The notes: a model not told the origin generated them from the letters alone. DNA of 64,000 bases from Stratiolaelaps scimitus (GCA_019614645.1 JABWDB010000005.1:6790001-6854000); one strand, 5' to 3'; counted from the stretch's first letter, positions 12,794 through 25,295 are shown. A program made the numbers and translations.

Positions 12794-13042
12794 GTGCCTT
12801 GGATGCGCAGTCCTATATCCGCTGTCACTCTCGGCCTACAAGGTCTATTTCTAACAAATGTTCTTTCCGCTCTTCGCCTATGTTCGATGGGAGCTCGTTT
12901 TGTCACATTGCAGCAACATTGTAGGTTAGGCAATCTCCAGAAGTCCGGCGATGCTCTGCGCCCTCCATTCGTCACCCTATTCGCTTTCAATAACAAAGTC
13001 TATAACCTACAACTGGTTTTGGTTGCTCCGAACCAAAAAACA
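12794..13042 (+). other. In-frame upstream extension or 5' leader of the 13043 gene
   Basis: This stretch stays open in the same frame as the gene and would add 83 residues from a non-ATG or weaker start. Two acceptor-like AGs (near 12914 and 12939) could make part of it a 5' leader exon. I see no TATA box. The extension (Cys- and Arg-rich, no recognisable domain) looks less protein-like than the downstream part, so I treat it as probably non-coding. Confidence 0.35.
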
Positions 13043-14224
13043 ATGGCTGCCGAGGGCTTGAGTGGCGCCATGGAGCTACTTTGCAGAACAACGGGTCTGA
13101 TGTGGTTCTGCGAAATTCCAGATGCGATATCGATGTCCACGCAGCCTGTTGCAGCAGCAGCATCAAAACTCGTCAATGATCCCCAGACGAGTGCGGGCCA
13201 GCTGGCGCGCGTGCTATATGGCCACTCATCGTCCCTTGTCGAGTGGGTTTTAGCTAGCGGGCTTAGCATTATCCTGTTCTATATGGCCGTCTATTTCATG
13301 AAGGTTAGAACTAGGGTAGCCGGAGAGCATCCGGTCTCCTTTGCAGCGGGCGATGGTGACTATCTCAATCGTACACCGATTTCTGAAAGCGGCCCTCCGT
13401 CCGACAAAAGTGACCCTGTGCCAGGCCGTGCTGTGCTTGTCGGGCCCGGATCGACGCCCGAGCCGGAAATGTCGCCGGATGTCCAGCACTTTCTAAGCAG
13501 GTTCACCACCGCATACGGAATCAATGATATTGTACGCAGCCTACAGATGCAGTGTTTGCCTCTCACCGACAACTGCTTCAAACTGACGGGAGATCGCGCA
13601 GAGGAGAGCATTAAGTGGATCTGGTTAACGCAGGTGCCGTCGCAAGCCGCGGCTGTCTCAATCCTGAGAGACGTACACCTTTGCGAACGGACAAACACGC
13701 TTGCCAAGACTGGCTCAGATAATTATTGCACAACGTTCCGCACTAGCGATTGGATGTGGTTTGTCAAAGAGAGGACATCGCCTCGCGAAAGTGCGAAAGA
13801 AAATCACAATGTTGAACATCGCAGCGTGGTCGTACTCGAGAAACACTTCGTGGAGTACCCGATTGACCTTGACAATTTGGCTACTCTCGGAGTTGATCGG
13901 ATAACTGCAATACTCCGACAAATTATGCTAGCCTTCGAAGTACTCAGAAAATTGGAAAACGTGCCAGCAATCGGATCGTTGAAATGGAAGCTGACACTAG
14001 CCGTTCACGAGGAGCAACTAATTGAATTCTGGGTTAATGAGGAGCTGCACATCGCGCCGAGCGACGGCGTTCAGGCTCGACTTGGCCTTACACAGCTGTT
14101 TGGCGACGGAGGGGTGGACCTTGTCGACTTTCTTAAATCGGCGGTCATCCAACTGCCCATACTTCGTGGCAACGCTGATTTAACGAAGCTAGTAGGCTGG
14201 CTCATTAGGAAGTTGCATCCGTAG
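13043..14224 (+). CDS. Unrecognised single-pass membrane protein, intronless frame
   Basis: I do not recognise the family. The frame is open without a stop from 12794 to the TAG after 14221, far longer than chance allows in this composition. I chose the ATG at 13043 because its context (AAAACAATGG) is an excellent eukaryotic start; this gives about 393 residues. Residues 1-67 are mildly hydrophobic. Residues 68-86 (WVLASGLSIILFYMAVYF...) form one clear membrane segment followed by basic MKVRTR, which suggests the C-terminal part faces the cytosol. Residues about 108-147 are a Pro/Ser/Asp-rich linker. Residues 148-393 look like a folded domain rich in Trp and amphipathic helices. No catalytic motif was seen. 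No intron is needed across 1.18 kb. The upstream frame (12794-13042) may be 5' leader, and an acceptor-like TGTCACATTGCAG sits near 12914. The coding call is strong; any function is unknown. Confidence 0.8.
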   Translation: MAAEGLSGAMELLCRTTGLMWFCEIPDAISMSTQPVAAAASKLVNDPQTSAGQLARVLYGHSSSLVEWVLASGLSIILFYMAVYFMKVRTRVAGEHPVSFAAGDGDYLNRTPISESGPPSDKSDPVPGRAVLVGPGSTPEPEMSPDVQHFLSRFTTAYGINDIVRSLQMQCLPLTDNCFKLTGDRAEESIKWIWLTQVPSQAAAVSILRDVHLCERTNTLAKTGSDNYCTTFRTSDWMWFVKERTSPRESAKENHNVEHRSVVVLEKHFVEYPIDLDNLATLGVDRITAILRQIMLAFEVLRKLENVPAIGSLKWKLTLAVHEEQLIEFWVNEELHIAPSDGVQARLGLTQLFGDGGVDLVDFLKSAVIQLPILRGNADLTKLVGWLIRKLHP

Positions 14225-14386
14225 CATGCAGTGCTATGAGCACTATTGGACTAATAGGAGAGTATTATGTCATGTTTGTATGTATGAATATGGGAAATTT
14301 GTTATTCGAGCCGGATACTTCGTTAAGCGCTGCCTTCCTAGCCGCCGCTCCCCTAACATCGATAGAAGTGTGATTTACAGTAAATG

Positions 14387-14448
14387 AATACATTTGTGTT
14401 TGTCGTTATTGACCTACTGGAATAGGAAAGATGTTCCTGAAAAAAAAA
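14387..14448 (+). terminator. Possible polyadenylation region of the 13043 gene
   Basis: A weak poly(A) signal variant, AATACA (14387-14392), is followed at once by a GT/T-rich stretch (TTTGTGTTTGTCG). It lies about 165 bases after the stop codon. No canonical AATAAA occurs between the stop codon and this point. A run of nine A follows at 14440-14448. It could be incidental or the relic of a retrotransposed tail. Confidence 0.3.
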
Positions 14449-14469
14449 GTTACACCCACGCCGGGGTTC

Positions 14470-14643
14470 TACCCCATCTATTAAGCTGGTGCTGTGTAGC
14501 GAGCAGGTGGTGTTGAGCTCTCGTATTTGAAATCAGCGCTGCGTGTTGAAATCGGAAGTGACGAGCCGTTCCGAATTGTGATCGCTGAGACAGCAATCTC
14601 CTGCAAGTACCTGCGAAGACGAGACGGCCTGAACCCTGCCAGT
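14470..14643 (+). other. Candidate leader exon ending at a consensus splice donor
   Basis: The stretch ends at AGT|GTAAGT (GT at 14644-14645), which is a consensus donor. Its left edge is arbitrary because no transcription start can be seen. An acceptor-like TTTAAGCAG lies only 48 bases downstream (to 14691), so the intron would be unusually short. It lies about 300 bases after the 13043 gene on the same strand. It has no coding potential itself. Confidence 0.2.
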
Positions 14644-14751
14644 GTAAGTTGTGCTTAATTGGCCATACTTTGTGCTGATTGGTTTAAGCAGCTTTACGGG
14701 CGTCGTGCAACTGATGCACAAACGAGAGCGGGCACTGAAGTTCTCGAATTT

Positions 14752-15204
14752 ATGAGACAAAGAAGGCTCGCTGCGGTGGAGACTGTATCACGGGGCATAG
14801 GCCACATCCTGTGTACGCGTCCTACGCTACGACAACGGCCGTGCCGTCTGCCTGCGAATCTGTTCACAGTGATAATCGATGGCCGCCAACATTACATCCC
14901 ATTGATGCCCAGTCGTGAGACGTTGCATCTGTCTTCAGAACCAACTCATCGGTTTGCGCGCGATGTTAACGCGAGCAGCGCGTTTCACCGGACGGGCTGG
15001 CCAAGGAAACCTGTAGTTCTTCGTGGTAGAAACTCCTGCTTTCCGAGATATAACGAGGATTGCCATTGCCGTGAACTGGTCGCTTTCATTCGAAGCGTCA
15101 TTGCAGACACTGAATTGATGGGGTCAAAATATTATGGAATAAAATCCGTGCTTGCTAACACGTGCTTGCGATGGCCGCGTTATCACTTCAATGTCCTTTC
15201 ATAA
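14752..15204 (+). CDS. Candidate unrecognised protein, about 150 residues
   Basis: The frame is open from about 14659 and the first in-frame ATG is at 14752 (MRQRRLAAVE...). It ends HFNVLS-stop at 15204. The product is basic, with several Cys and His (CFPRYNEDCHC near the middle), no signal peptide and no membrane segment. A frame of about 181 codons can arise by chance about once in a window this size, so length alone is weak support. The possible donor/acceptor pair just upstream, and its position behind the well-supported gene, raise it slightly. Function unknown. Confidence 0.22.
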   Translation: MRQRRLAAVETVSRGIGHILCTRPTLRQRPCRLPANLFTVIIDGRQHYIPLMPSRETLHLSSEPTHRFARDVNASSAFHRTGWPRKPVVLRGRNSCFPRYNEDCHCRELVAFIRSVIADTELMGSKYYGIKSVLANTCLRWPRYHFNVLS

Positions 15205-16050
15205 CGTTTCTGCGATGTTTAGGTGCTCTCAAAGCAATGAATTCAAAACGGCGGTGACGCCCGATCGGGCAGAGTGGCGCGGGAATCGAATCACATTGGG
15301 CACTCCCAGTGTCTCTCAGTGTAGGAGTATATATCTGGATAATCCCATTGGGAGGTCGGTATTACGAGAGAGCCAGCTGAGCTGTGGTTATTTATAGGAA
15401 CTATGAGAGAAATAATCAGATTTTTCGATGTCGCCAGCCGAGCTGTTTAGTAGATGTCTTGCGAGCGAGTGTGTTCAATATGGTGTTAGAAGGGTGCCTG
15501 CAAAAGGGGCCTTTTGATATTACATCTCCTCGATTCGTGTCATCCTTCGTTATTATCTGCCGTGTCATTAGAAGACAACGTATTTGAATCGTGGATCTTA
15601 CTTGAAAATATGTGCTTGACCTCGCTTGCCGATCGGCTTAGAACTCAAAACCGAACGACTCAATGCGAAAGAACTCAAAAGTTGTTTTCTTGTGAGAACT
15701 ATATCATGTGCGGATAATGCCGAGTCGCCAAACATTCGGTAAAATTTGGAGATATAGGATTCGTTTCTCTTTTTCGACTTGAGAGATTCATCGACATCAG
15801 CTATACATATAGTCTTCTCTTTGCCTATGATAAACCATATGTGATCCCATATGTGATGACACACGTCCGTTTTTTTCTCCGATTTACGTCCGAAGAGAGT
15901 TACATAAATCTTTACTGGTCATACTTAAAATACCAAAAATGAAATTAACTCAACTTACTTCCGACATACATTTTTCAACCACATATCATCACCGCCACGA
16001 TTTAACGCAATGATACGGATATCCTCTCCCTTTCTGCGCGTTCCATTCTC
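15205..16050. other. No gene recognised
   Basis: Ordinary to AT-rich DNA; frames of up to 88 codons without domains. Confidence 0.6.
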
Positions 16051-16059
16051 AACCGAGTT

Positions 16060-16960
16060 TCCGTCACAGACTGCGTTTCCACAGTGGATGAGCCTCGACG
16101 TCGTCATTTCCAACGCGCTCCACCCCTTGCGTCCCCCACAATATGGCTCACCTGCCTGCTTGGCGACACCACCACCGTACCACCACCGCTCGATGTCGCT
16201 TCATCACCTCGCCTCATGGCGCTCCATTCCAACCCCCTCGCCCCCCCCCCCTCCATTTCCCGCGAAGCCAGCTCATTTTGCTCCGCCAGCGAGCAGAGTG
16301 TCTCTTCCCTACCTTCTCTGTGTCTAGTTTCTCGCCTCGATCTATATATCGTACGATTCTCCCCGCTCCTCGGCGATGTCGCTCGGTCAGCCCCGCAGCG
16401 ACGCGCGCTTGCCGGCAGGCTCCAGTCCCGCCATCCTGCTGCAGTCGCTTCTTACAGGCGCCGTCTCAGCGGTCGTGAGCAGTCAGCAGCGGTAGTACGG
16501 TATCTTTTCCGTCTGCCGGCGAACGCGCCGAGCGGGGTGGGCGTCCGAATCCGTCATTGCATGATAATGACTTCTTTGCTGTCGCCGTCGTTGTTCCTTC
16601 GTCTTCTTCTTCGTTTCTAGCGACAGACCATCGAACCCACTGGCACGCTTTCTCAGTCTTCCCGGCTTTTCTTCCTTCAACTCCTCACCAGTGGGTCGCG
16701 CGTATCCCCGCCGTTTTTCTCTCAGCCCAACGCGGGACCGGGCTCCGGATCCCCGGTGCTCCCAACCAGGCGCTCCTTACCCCGATGTGCCAGACGGGGA
16801 TGTACCCCGTCACCACTTCATCTGACTCGTGGGGTTCTCCTCGCGAAGACTTTCGCAAGGGAAGAAAGAGGAATAGAGAGAGAGTGAGGAACGGTGGTTC
16901 TGTTGTCATACCATGACAGCTCTGGCTTGTCGCCTATCGATGCTGCTGCTGCTGTTATTG
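16060..16960. promoter_or_regulatory. Pyrimidine-rich GC block
   Basis: C/T-rich on the + strand (C run at 16241-16250, many TCC and CTT units), with chance frames in all plus frames. It has promoter-like composition. Confidence 0.3.
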
Positions 16961-17875
16961 TCGCTGTTGTTCTAACAGAGCGTGGCAAAACTAGTGCAAG
17001 CAATATCTGTTCCCGTCGCTGATTACTAATTGCCGTTGTCGCTGAGGTCGCGGCAGGCTGTTCGAATGGCGTCGATAAGGACGTATCACAGTGATTGATA
17101 AATTAAATAGTATGAACATTTTGTGCTACGTTTGCTTGTCACATTTGCAAGCTAACGTTACGTCAGTCACAGGAAACTCAAAATCGAGAGTAGGGCTCGT
17201 TGCCAGAATAAGGTGGGGGCGAAGAAGACCTTACAATGAATTACTTGACCATCAATAGTGTATTGGTTGGTTTTATTGACTAAAAAACAGTAGACAATGG
17301 CAGGATTCGTCATACAAATTAGCTGTTGGCACCACGCCGCAGCTGCATCAGTCGCTGTCGGCCAATTTACAATCACCAGAGATTACTATCGGTGCATATA
17401 GTTCCATATCAACCGCATAGGATTTGTGAATCATTTCCTCAGCTACGACGTTTTCAAGGTCTGTCGCAACAATGCTCAAGGGCAAAGGTCCCAAACAGAA
17501 GCTGTGAGATGCTCTTGACGCGTACGCCCAATCCAAATTGTGCCTGCCGTCTAGTTCAATACAATGTCTTCGTGAAGTGGCTCAGGATACCGTTGACACT
17601 TTTAATATCGAAATTAAAATGGTTTCGTATTGAGATGACAAGAGTGTGGTTCACACGACCGAATCGGCTATGTCGTGATTAAATGTCGATGAACTGCATG
17701 CAGGTCCAGTTCGTATTCGGTTTTGACGAGGTGCCCAACCATGTAGCGTCTCAACGAATTAGCGCTCGGTCGACTGTCCCCGGAATGGGTCTGGGCTGAA
17801 AAATATTAGTTTCACTTAGCTCCATTCTCGCCGTTGCACATTTACATTTGAAGGGGTCCGTCTTATGAAGTAATG

Positions 17876-17927
17876 CCGAAGGCAGTTGTACCGTGGACGT
17901 TAAATGTTGGCTGAGCGTCATCCCGGG
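17876..17927 (+). repeat. Dispersed motif, copy 1 of 3
   Basis: It contains TACCGTGGACGTTAAATG followed by TTGGCTGAGCGTCA and CCCG. It aligns over about 50 bp with the copies at 29.5 and 37.2 kb, all on the same strand. The flanks do not match, so this is a short shared element and not a large duplication. Confidence 0.75.
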
Positions 17928-18896
17928 AGATTTATTAGCTTTACCAAAAGCAAATAGCCTATCGTAAGCTGTTCGGTTCAGAAAGAAATGAGGAGGAAGA
18001 GGCAGCCAACTTATCTACAAAAGCAAACTCTGTAGATCAAACTACCACATAACATTGGTGGACTTCGCATTCGTGTCGCATTACTACGTTGATCTACTCC
18101 GACATGTAAACGTTTCCGTGCTGCTGTCACTGCGATAACAAAATTGTGCAGATTTCTCGACTGGTTTATACGATTGCAGTCGTTGCTCGTTTCAAATTTG
18201 CAACGGGCTGTTCTTATGAATGACCGCACGATCATTGGGCAACACTGTTGGCCATGTCTGTTACCTCAGAGAGTAAGGATACCACCTTTGATCTGATGGT
18301 CGCGTTGGTCTTAAATTTCTATGAGCAGCTCGAGCTGTACCTGTCTGTATCGAGATTTGTTGATATGCGATATTTATATATATAAGTCGGATGCTCAATA
18401 TTTATTCGTATATGATTATGCGGAATCTTAGCCTTACGCGGTGATAATGACGCTCCTTATTCTCCGGCCAACCATAGTAGCTCATAATGATTGTTGAGCA
18501 ACCCCTAGAAAAAAAATCAAGCTTCTTGAAATGACGTGTTTAAACACAATGATACATTTCCATATCAACCTTTTTTTGATCTGAGATGGCTAATTAGACA
18601 AGTTAGTGTATCCACACTTCCTCTATCAGGGTAAAGGTTCAATCACAGCCAATCCCATAGACTCCTAAGTTAGGTCTGCCATGCGCCTCTCGCGAAAATT
18701 CGGTCATCTTTGTTTTCTATGTAAAAACAATACGCGTTCTTAGCAGTCGCTTCGCGTAACAACCCGTCGACTAAAGGCCAAATTATTAGGCTTAGCTTAT
18801 CACTATCAAAAATAAACAACGAATATCTTACTTTAATAATATAAAATAATGATCCTACTTCAATCGATGTTCGCTAAAGACCACTGTTACCTCGAA

Positions 18897-18929
18897 TGAG
18901 AGAGCGAGAGAGCGAGAGAGAGAGAGAGT
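18897..18929 (+). repeat. (GA)n microsatellite
   Basis: GA repeats with two GC interruptions. Confidence 0.9.
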
Positions 18930-20129
18930 GCCTAGCATCGAGCAAAGTCAGTGACTGCCAGCGATGATATTAAAGTCCACGGCGGACCGACCGAGTCATC
19001 ATTTTTGAGCTGGTTAGTTTATGAATATTTTTTTCTAGTTGAATATTCGAATGGGCGCCCTTGTGCCTTGATCGATGGGCCCGGTCCTTCCCCATGCGAC
19101 AGTATTCATCATATTCGTATAATACCTCAGCTGGATATTACCTCAGCTTTATAAGTGCGCAATGCCGATAATGAGGCGGTGTCGGTGACCGACCCAAGAA
19201 TGGCTTAGATGGCCAATGCGTGGTACTCGATTACGAGAACGATAGAACGCGCATCGCCTATTTGTCGTCATGTTCATCCTCGGGGTCGCGAGGGGGTGGA
19301 GGAGGAGTGAACTTTTTGCAGAATGGCACCGGACATTCTGCGAAAGTTGTTTGTCGAATCATTCGATTAATTTCTACATTCGGCAATAACATCACAATTC
19401 ATCCAGATGTTTAGAAGACAATTCCCATATCGAGTAAGCTATTGCTAATGGTTATCGCTGAATTCGACGCATATGAATTTTCTGATCGATGGTTGTCAAA
19501 GACGAGCAAGCTGTACGTGCCTTCAGACATATTAGGGAGTTATTACTATGATATTATTATCATTATTAGTATGCTTCGATTATCGATTAAAAAGGTCGGG
19601 AAAAAGTTAGCAAAATATACGGTAACTGAATGCGTATATCTACAGGATACAATTCTATTATGGAAAATGTACGCTACCAAATTTTCGCCGTAGCATATAT
19701 GTTAGCTCTATTTATACAATAACAGCAATTGTCCAATTATGTAACCTCTCAATCAAATGGCCATTTCTAGGTTCCGCCCGAAATCTGTGCATACGCACAG
19801 CCGTCCTTGCAAAAAATGCTCTTCTAATGCGCCACCAATTGTTCAACGCCTTAAGGGAAAGATGCGCATACACACACACACATATATCCATTGCCTAGCA
19901 GCGCATTGTACCTGGATTGCTTGTCTGTCCAATCAAGAACCAATGTCAGTAGTAGCCGTAGCAATATGTTTCCCTGTTCGTGTGAAAGCACTTTTGGTCT
20001 GCCTTCGATACTCGCCCAATCGATGTTAGTCTCCGCAGACACTAACTACCACGTCTTGCTCGTCCCCTCTCGTATATCGCTCTACGCAGCTTGTAGTTGG
20101 CGCACTCCTAACTGTACTCGAGGTGCACT

Positions 20130-21570
20130 CAGGCCGCGGGCGATGCACTAGCTGCCGTTGCGCGACGACCATCCGTACCAGATTCCAAGGCTCAATTGAA
20201 TGCCTCAATCCCTGCCTCCATGCTTGCCCGCTGCGTTCCTGTCCCACTAGTTTCGATCACTGCAGGTGACCAGCTGGCTCGGCTAGTGCTCAGGAAAAGC
20301 CGGCGCCTCCACAGGAGAACAGGTGTACTAAGCAGAACTCAGGGACTTCGACCGACGAGGCCGCTGTGATGGCAGCAGCCGCCGCCGCCGCCGAAGCAGC
20401 AGCAGTTACAGTAGCAGCGACGGGAATTGCAAGCAATGGCAATTACGTTTTTTGACGTGGCCATTACTCGCAGCAGCGGCAGCAGCTTTATGTCGTCTCT
20501 CGTCGTTTCTCCAGCCTCGCCTCTCTGACTTAGCTGTACTCTGCCGGGCGGTCTCCTTGCCTCGAGCTCCGACTAGCTCGGGAACAGTTGCCTGCCTGCT
20601 CGCTTGTCTGTCTTAGCTTCTTCCATAGCCTCCCGTATGTTCCTCTGCGCATCGGCGTACAAGCGCGTGTCTCAGTAGTTCGTTCTCCTCTCTCTTGCCG
20701 TTCTCGTTTACTACTCGCATCACCCCACTCCAGAACCGAAAACCCTTCCAGAGGTAGTGACTTGACTGCCGCAACCGCTGCTATAAGCCAGCGACTGTTA
20801 CCCGTTTTCTACACCACCAACGAGCTGTACTGCGCGGACCGCAACCTGCAACTCTCATCTCCTGTCCGGCCGCACAACGGGGGGCTGTCGACGCCCCCTT
20901 GGCCCTCCCTTCAATGTTTCCCGCTCTGTGACCCACTGTCCCTCGAAGCACAACTTCGCTCGCCGCCTTGCGGTGCTTTTCGTGCGCGGCACAGTGGCGT
21001 GGCCAGCTCACAGCGCCCAGCGGGCTCACCTTGCAACGCTGCTTCGGCTGCCGCTCCCGCCTCGAGCGATATCCGAAACAAACGAGTTCAGTTTTTGTAG
21101 GTACAAGCGACTCCTTCGATCCCGACTCCCTTCGTCATAGAACCCCCAAGCATTTCCCCTCCGAAGATCCGGCCGGTCTGCGGCGCCCCACCATTCAGAG
21201 TGAGTCCCAGGTTCACAGATTTCCCCGTATATGCCGTCTGCCCCTACCTTCCACCACGCGAGAGTACGCCGTTGGCACGGTTTCATTTTCCTACGATCTG
21301 TCCCTTGTATCACCCCCGGTCGTATCGTTTCCCCATTTTGTCTCCTATTTTTTTACATTAGGGGACGACGAGAAAGGATGAGATTCGGAGTTGAGGTTTC
21401 CGAAGTCCTGGGGAGAGAGGCTTGGGTCGTCCTTTGGAAATGCTCTGCCCTCGGCCGATATTGCCAGACGAAGGCAGACGTTCACCTTCGGAGGCGTATG
21501 TGTGTGTGTATGCAAGCGAAAGGCAGAGTGTTTGGGTGTATTCACGGCGGGAGGGAGCGAGATCGAACAG
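20130..21570. promoter_or_regulatory. GC-rich block with GCC/CAG runs
   Basis: Triplets GCC and GCAGCA at 20370-20420 and 20470-20490, CpG-rich, with overlapping two-strand frames of up to 170 codons. No domain is visible. It resembles a promoter/leader region. Confidence 0.35.
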
Positions 21571-24424
21571 CTTCGAAATCGGCGCGCACGCAAATGGTTT
21601 CAGCAGACATCGATATCGTTTCACAGTTAATCTGTCTGCATATGACCGGCTGCGTAGTTCTGATATACTGAACTTGCTATTTTTCACACGGATATGTTTA
21701 GTTTAATTTGGGTAGTCCTTTTATTCAAAGGGATCTGTCTCCTTGCCACTGGGCTCGAATGAGTGGTTGGTATCGATTGCATGCTAGTTGGAAGAGTAAG
21801 TAAAGAGTGGCGCATTAAAATAGCTACGCAACGAAAGTTAAGTGAGCTGTCGAAACCACCCACTAGTTTCGGCAACCCCCTCCTCTGCGTTCAAATGACA
21901 CTGCGTGGTTTTTTCAGCACACGGTATCATTCGCCTGTGGCGGTAGTGTGTAACCCTCTTTCGAACGCTGTTATAAGCTTACGTTACTTACAGAATGCTA
22001 TGCTAAAAAGCACATTCTGATACATAGTTCATTGGGAGAACTAGCGGCAAGCATTTCGTTAAACGTTTAAAGGTTACGCTTGGACATTTCTACAGACGTT
22101 GAAGTTTGTTATAGAATGACCTATGTGTTTGCTGTCCTCGGTCATATAACTTATCTGCATACAATTACCTCCCCCCCGGTCGCGGAGTGGACAATCGTGT
22201 ATTCCTCACTGTCTACGATAAAACCGACCATGCTTATGGCCAACCAACCGATTCATGTGATACGATTTCCTTGGCTTCTGCCGCGAAACCGCGGATCTGA
22301 ACGCTATTCACATAAGGTGTTAATACCGTAATAGCAATCGACAACAGATAGTTAACGTCCTAATCAGCTGCCAAAGCGTCTCGGCAAACCTGCGCCATAA
22401 AATAATCGCCTCGCCGCACGGCTGAGGAGCTGCCCCTGGAAAAGCTGTTCCTGCAAGTGGCTCCTTCGCCAACAAAGAGTCTTCCCAAAGGCGAAGCGGA
22501 CCAGAGCACCCCCTCTTGCACGAAGGTCGCCCGGAGATCTTGATTCGCTTAAGGGATGCAGCATCAAGGGGCATTCAATCGGAGCTCCTCCCACTCTGCA
22601 ACACCCCGCAGCGGCAAGGCCTGTGGTTGAAATAATAATCGAAAACGAAATTCCTCGGAGTGGCACGCGGTCGCGGCTAGCGTTTGGGTAAACACATACG
22701 GCGTGAATAGCCCTATATGTAAATTCACCCTCAACCGCCGCCGCCGCCGCCGCCTGTTAGCAAGTGAAATACTTTGAATCTATTTTCATTGCATTGCTGG
22801 CATCTGGCTGGCCTTGACGTCAGCTTAAATCGCTCCTTAGCGTTCAGACGATTATAACTTGTAGGAGTTTGTCCTTTTTCTCCTTGCTTTTCTGCTTGTT
22901 TATTGGAGATTAGTTGGTTCGCTGGACGCCTTCGCTTCTTAGCTGCCTTCACATTTGAATGCTTTGAACCCGGATTGTGCTTGTTTCATAAACATTAGAT
23001 TGGATGGCATATTCGGAGTAACATTGAATAAATATTATCTGCCGAACACTGAATAAATATGCGACATTTAGCTAGCGGCAGGCCAATGTCGCCGTTAATA
23101 ATAGTAAAAAAAATAACCAACATTTCTATAAATTGCGTACTGTATACAGACGATTACGAATTGGATTATTAATCACTTTCGATAATTTGACATTAATCAA
23201 GCTGTTCTGTCAAATAGTTGCTCGTCACTCGTTATCTGCCTTCAGCGCGAAACAACAACATATACCGAAATTTATGTTCCAACTCGTTTTACTGTAAATG
23301 CGTACGCAGCAAACAGTGGACGCTGATGATACGAAAACAAAAAAATGCGAATTCAATTACCAAACATAGATTGATAATCGTTGCTGCTAAATATCAGACA
23401 AATCAAAGATGAATGTCAAATGGACATTATGTCGCCCTCTCATATATAAGCCTTAATTCTCATACGTATAACATGATACAGAGGAATTCCTTCCTCTCAG
23501 GGGCGATTTGTTTCCACAGGGAGATTCCAGCAAGAATTATGTATGGCCCCCCAGCGCCGCATCATGCCCATATCCCGAAGTCTATGCCGCTCCCGTATAC
23601 ATATAGACAGAATGTTACGCGTCACCTCACGAGCGTTTCGAAGCTGGGAGGCCACACTGAGCTGGCGCCTCGGGCAGTTGTTGACCATCGCCCGCACGGC
23701 GGCCGGAGTCTCCGTGACATGTGGAGACGACAGACCGAGTCGGCGTAACATCGTTGCAGCCCTGGCGAGCTGGCCGACACCACCGTCCGGCCCCGGGTCG
23801 GACGGGGCCAGCGGTGGCTGAGGCAGTCCAACAAGCCGACGTCGACAAAGACCCAACCGAGTAATGGAAGTGTCGCCAGAACGGACAGCAACAGCAGGCT
23901 GGGTGTAGAGATGCCAGGATAGGCGTGGGTATGGTGGATCCCCATCGTCGTATTTCCACTTTGTGCTTGCCTGCTAGCCAGCCAGCCAGCTATCGCCTCA
24001 AGGTCATACATCATTCTCTCGCGCCGCGGCTTCTTCATGTTGAACACATTTCTCAATGTATTCACTCACTATTGCTTTTGGTGTCGCTGCTGCCGATTTT
24101 GCTATCATTGCTGCTGTTCAGTATATACTACAGTATATATACATATGGCTTGATTAGTTATGTTGAAGAGATCGGTATTTTCCTTGTCAACAGCGCACTC
24201 CGGCCCCCGCCGACCTGTCCGCATGCTCGGTAGTGTCGACGTCGAGGTCCGTTGTAGTCTTGATGACTTATTCGGGCTGAAATGACAGACCAAAGACTAC
24301 GAGCTGTGCAAGTTCCGAATATTAGAAAGTGTTGACGACAACGATGTGTCATTTTCCCTTTAAGGACCAAGGTCCTTGGTGCAACTTCAATTAAATTCTT
24401 TAAAGAAAAAATAATAATAATATG

Positions 24425-24492
<68 letters not shown>

Positions 24493-24496
24493 TATT
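24425..24496. repeat. (TA)n array
   Basis: An almost pure TA array with two short ATTATA interruptions. It lies in an AT-rich stretch with no coding potential. Confidence 0.95.
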
Positions 24497-25224
24497 AATT
24501 GTTTTTAAGCACTCTATATATACTGTATGCTCACATGAACAGCATAAACTAAATGTGATGTATATCGCTTAGTTATATGATATATATCCAAACATACAAT
24601 AATTAGGAATTATGTGCGGGGAGGGGAATTTGTTGGGTAGTCGAGTAGTTATATGATATAAATATACAATGGCAATATTTGGCTTGACTAATTTGACTCG
24701 GACTCGAAAATCACCCATTCGATGGGCTCTCCCTCTTAGTATAAGTGATATCCCGCGCTACCAACATTGAGGAATACATTGACAAGCAGCGTCAGGTTGA
24801 CCGTCTCATGATGATCACACAGAATAAATGTGAACCATATGCAGCATGAAACAGTGAGGCGTACACCTTACTATAGCTGCGTATACTCGATCTGACGTTG
24901 CGTTTTAATAGATAATCGAATGATTATTCAGGTTCGCTTCATGAACATCCGCCATTTAGCGCATTCGTCCGAGTGGAACGCTTTGAATCCTGCGACAGAT
25001 AACATTTATTCAACCATATATCGGCAAAGCTTGACACAGTCTCAGAACGCGCAGTGGATCGCCGTGTGTACACTTGCGTTCTACGTTCATGCACAATGAA
25101 ATGTTCCTGAACTCGTTGTACGTGCACACGTATACCATATCGAGTTCGTATCAAAGTGTCCATTCAGTAATGAACTAAAGCTGTGAGGGTAGATGTAGCA
25201 TAGCACCGTCTTGAACGTGCATAC

Positions 25225-25295
<71 letters not shown>

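Larger units (their letters stand above)
16960..20130. other. AT-rich stretch without recognised gene
   Basis: It holds dispersed motif copy 1 and a (GA)n run. Nothing else is structured. Confidence 0.6.

Noticed and set aside
12622..12996. 124-codon minus-strand frame opposite the 5' end of the orphan gene
   Set aside because: Overlaps the plus-strand gene leader; basic, Cys/Arg-rich composition with no domain.
20588..21100. 170-codon plus-strand frame
   Set aside because: Ser/Pro/Arg/Leu-rich translation typical of C/T-rich non-coding DNA; no domain and no splice support.
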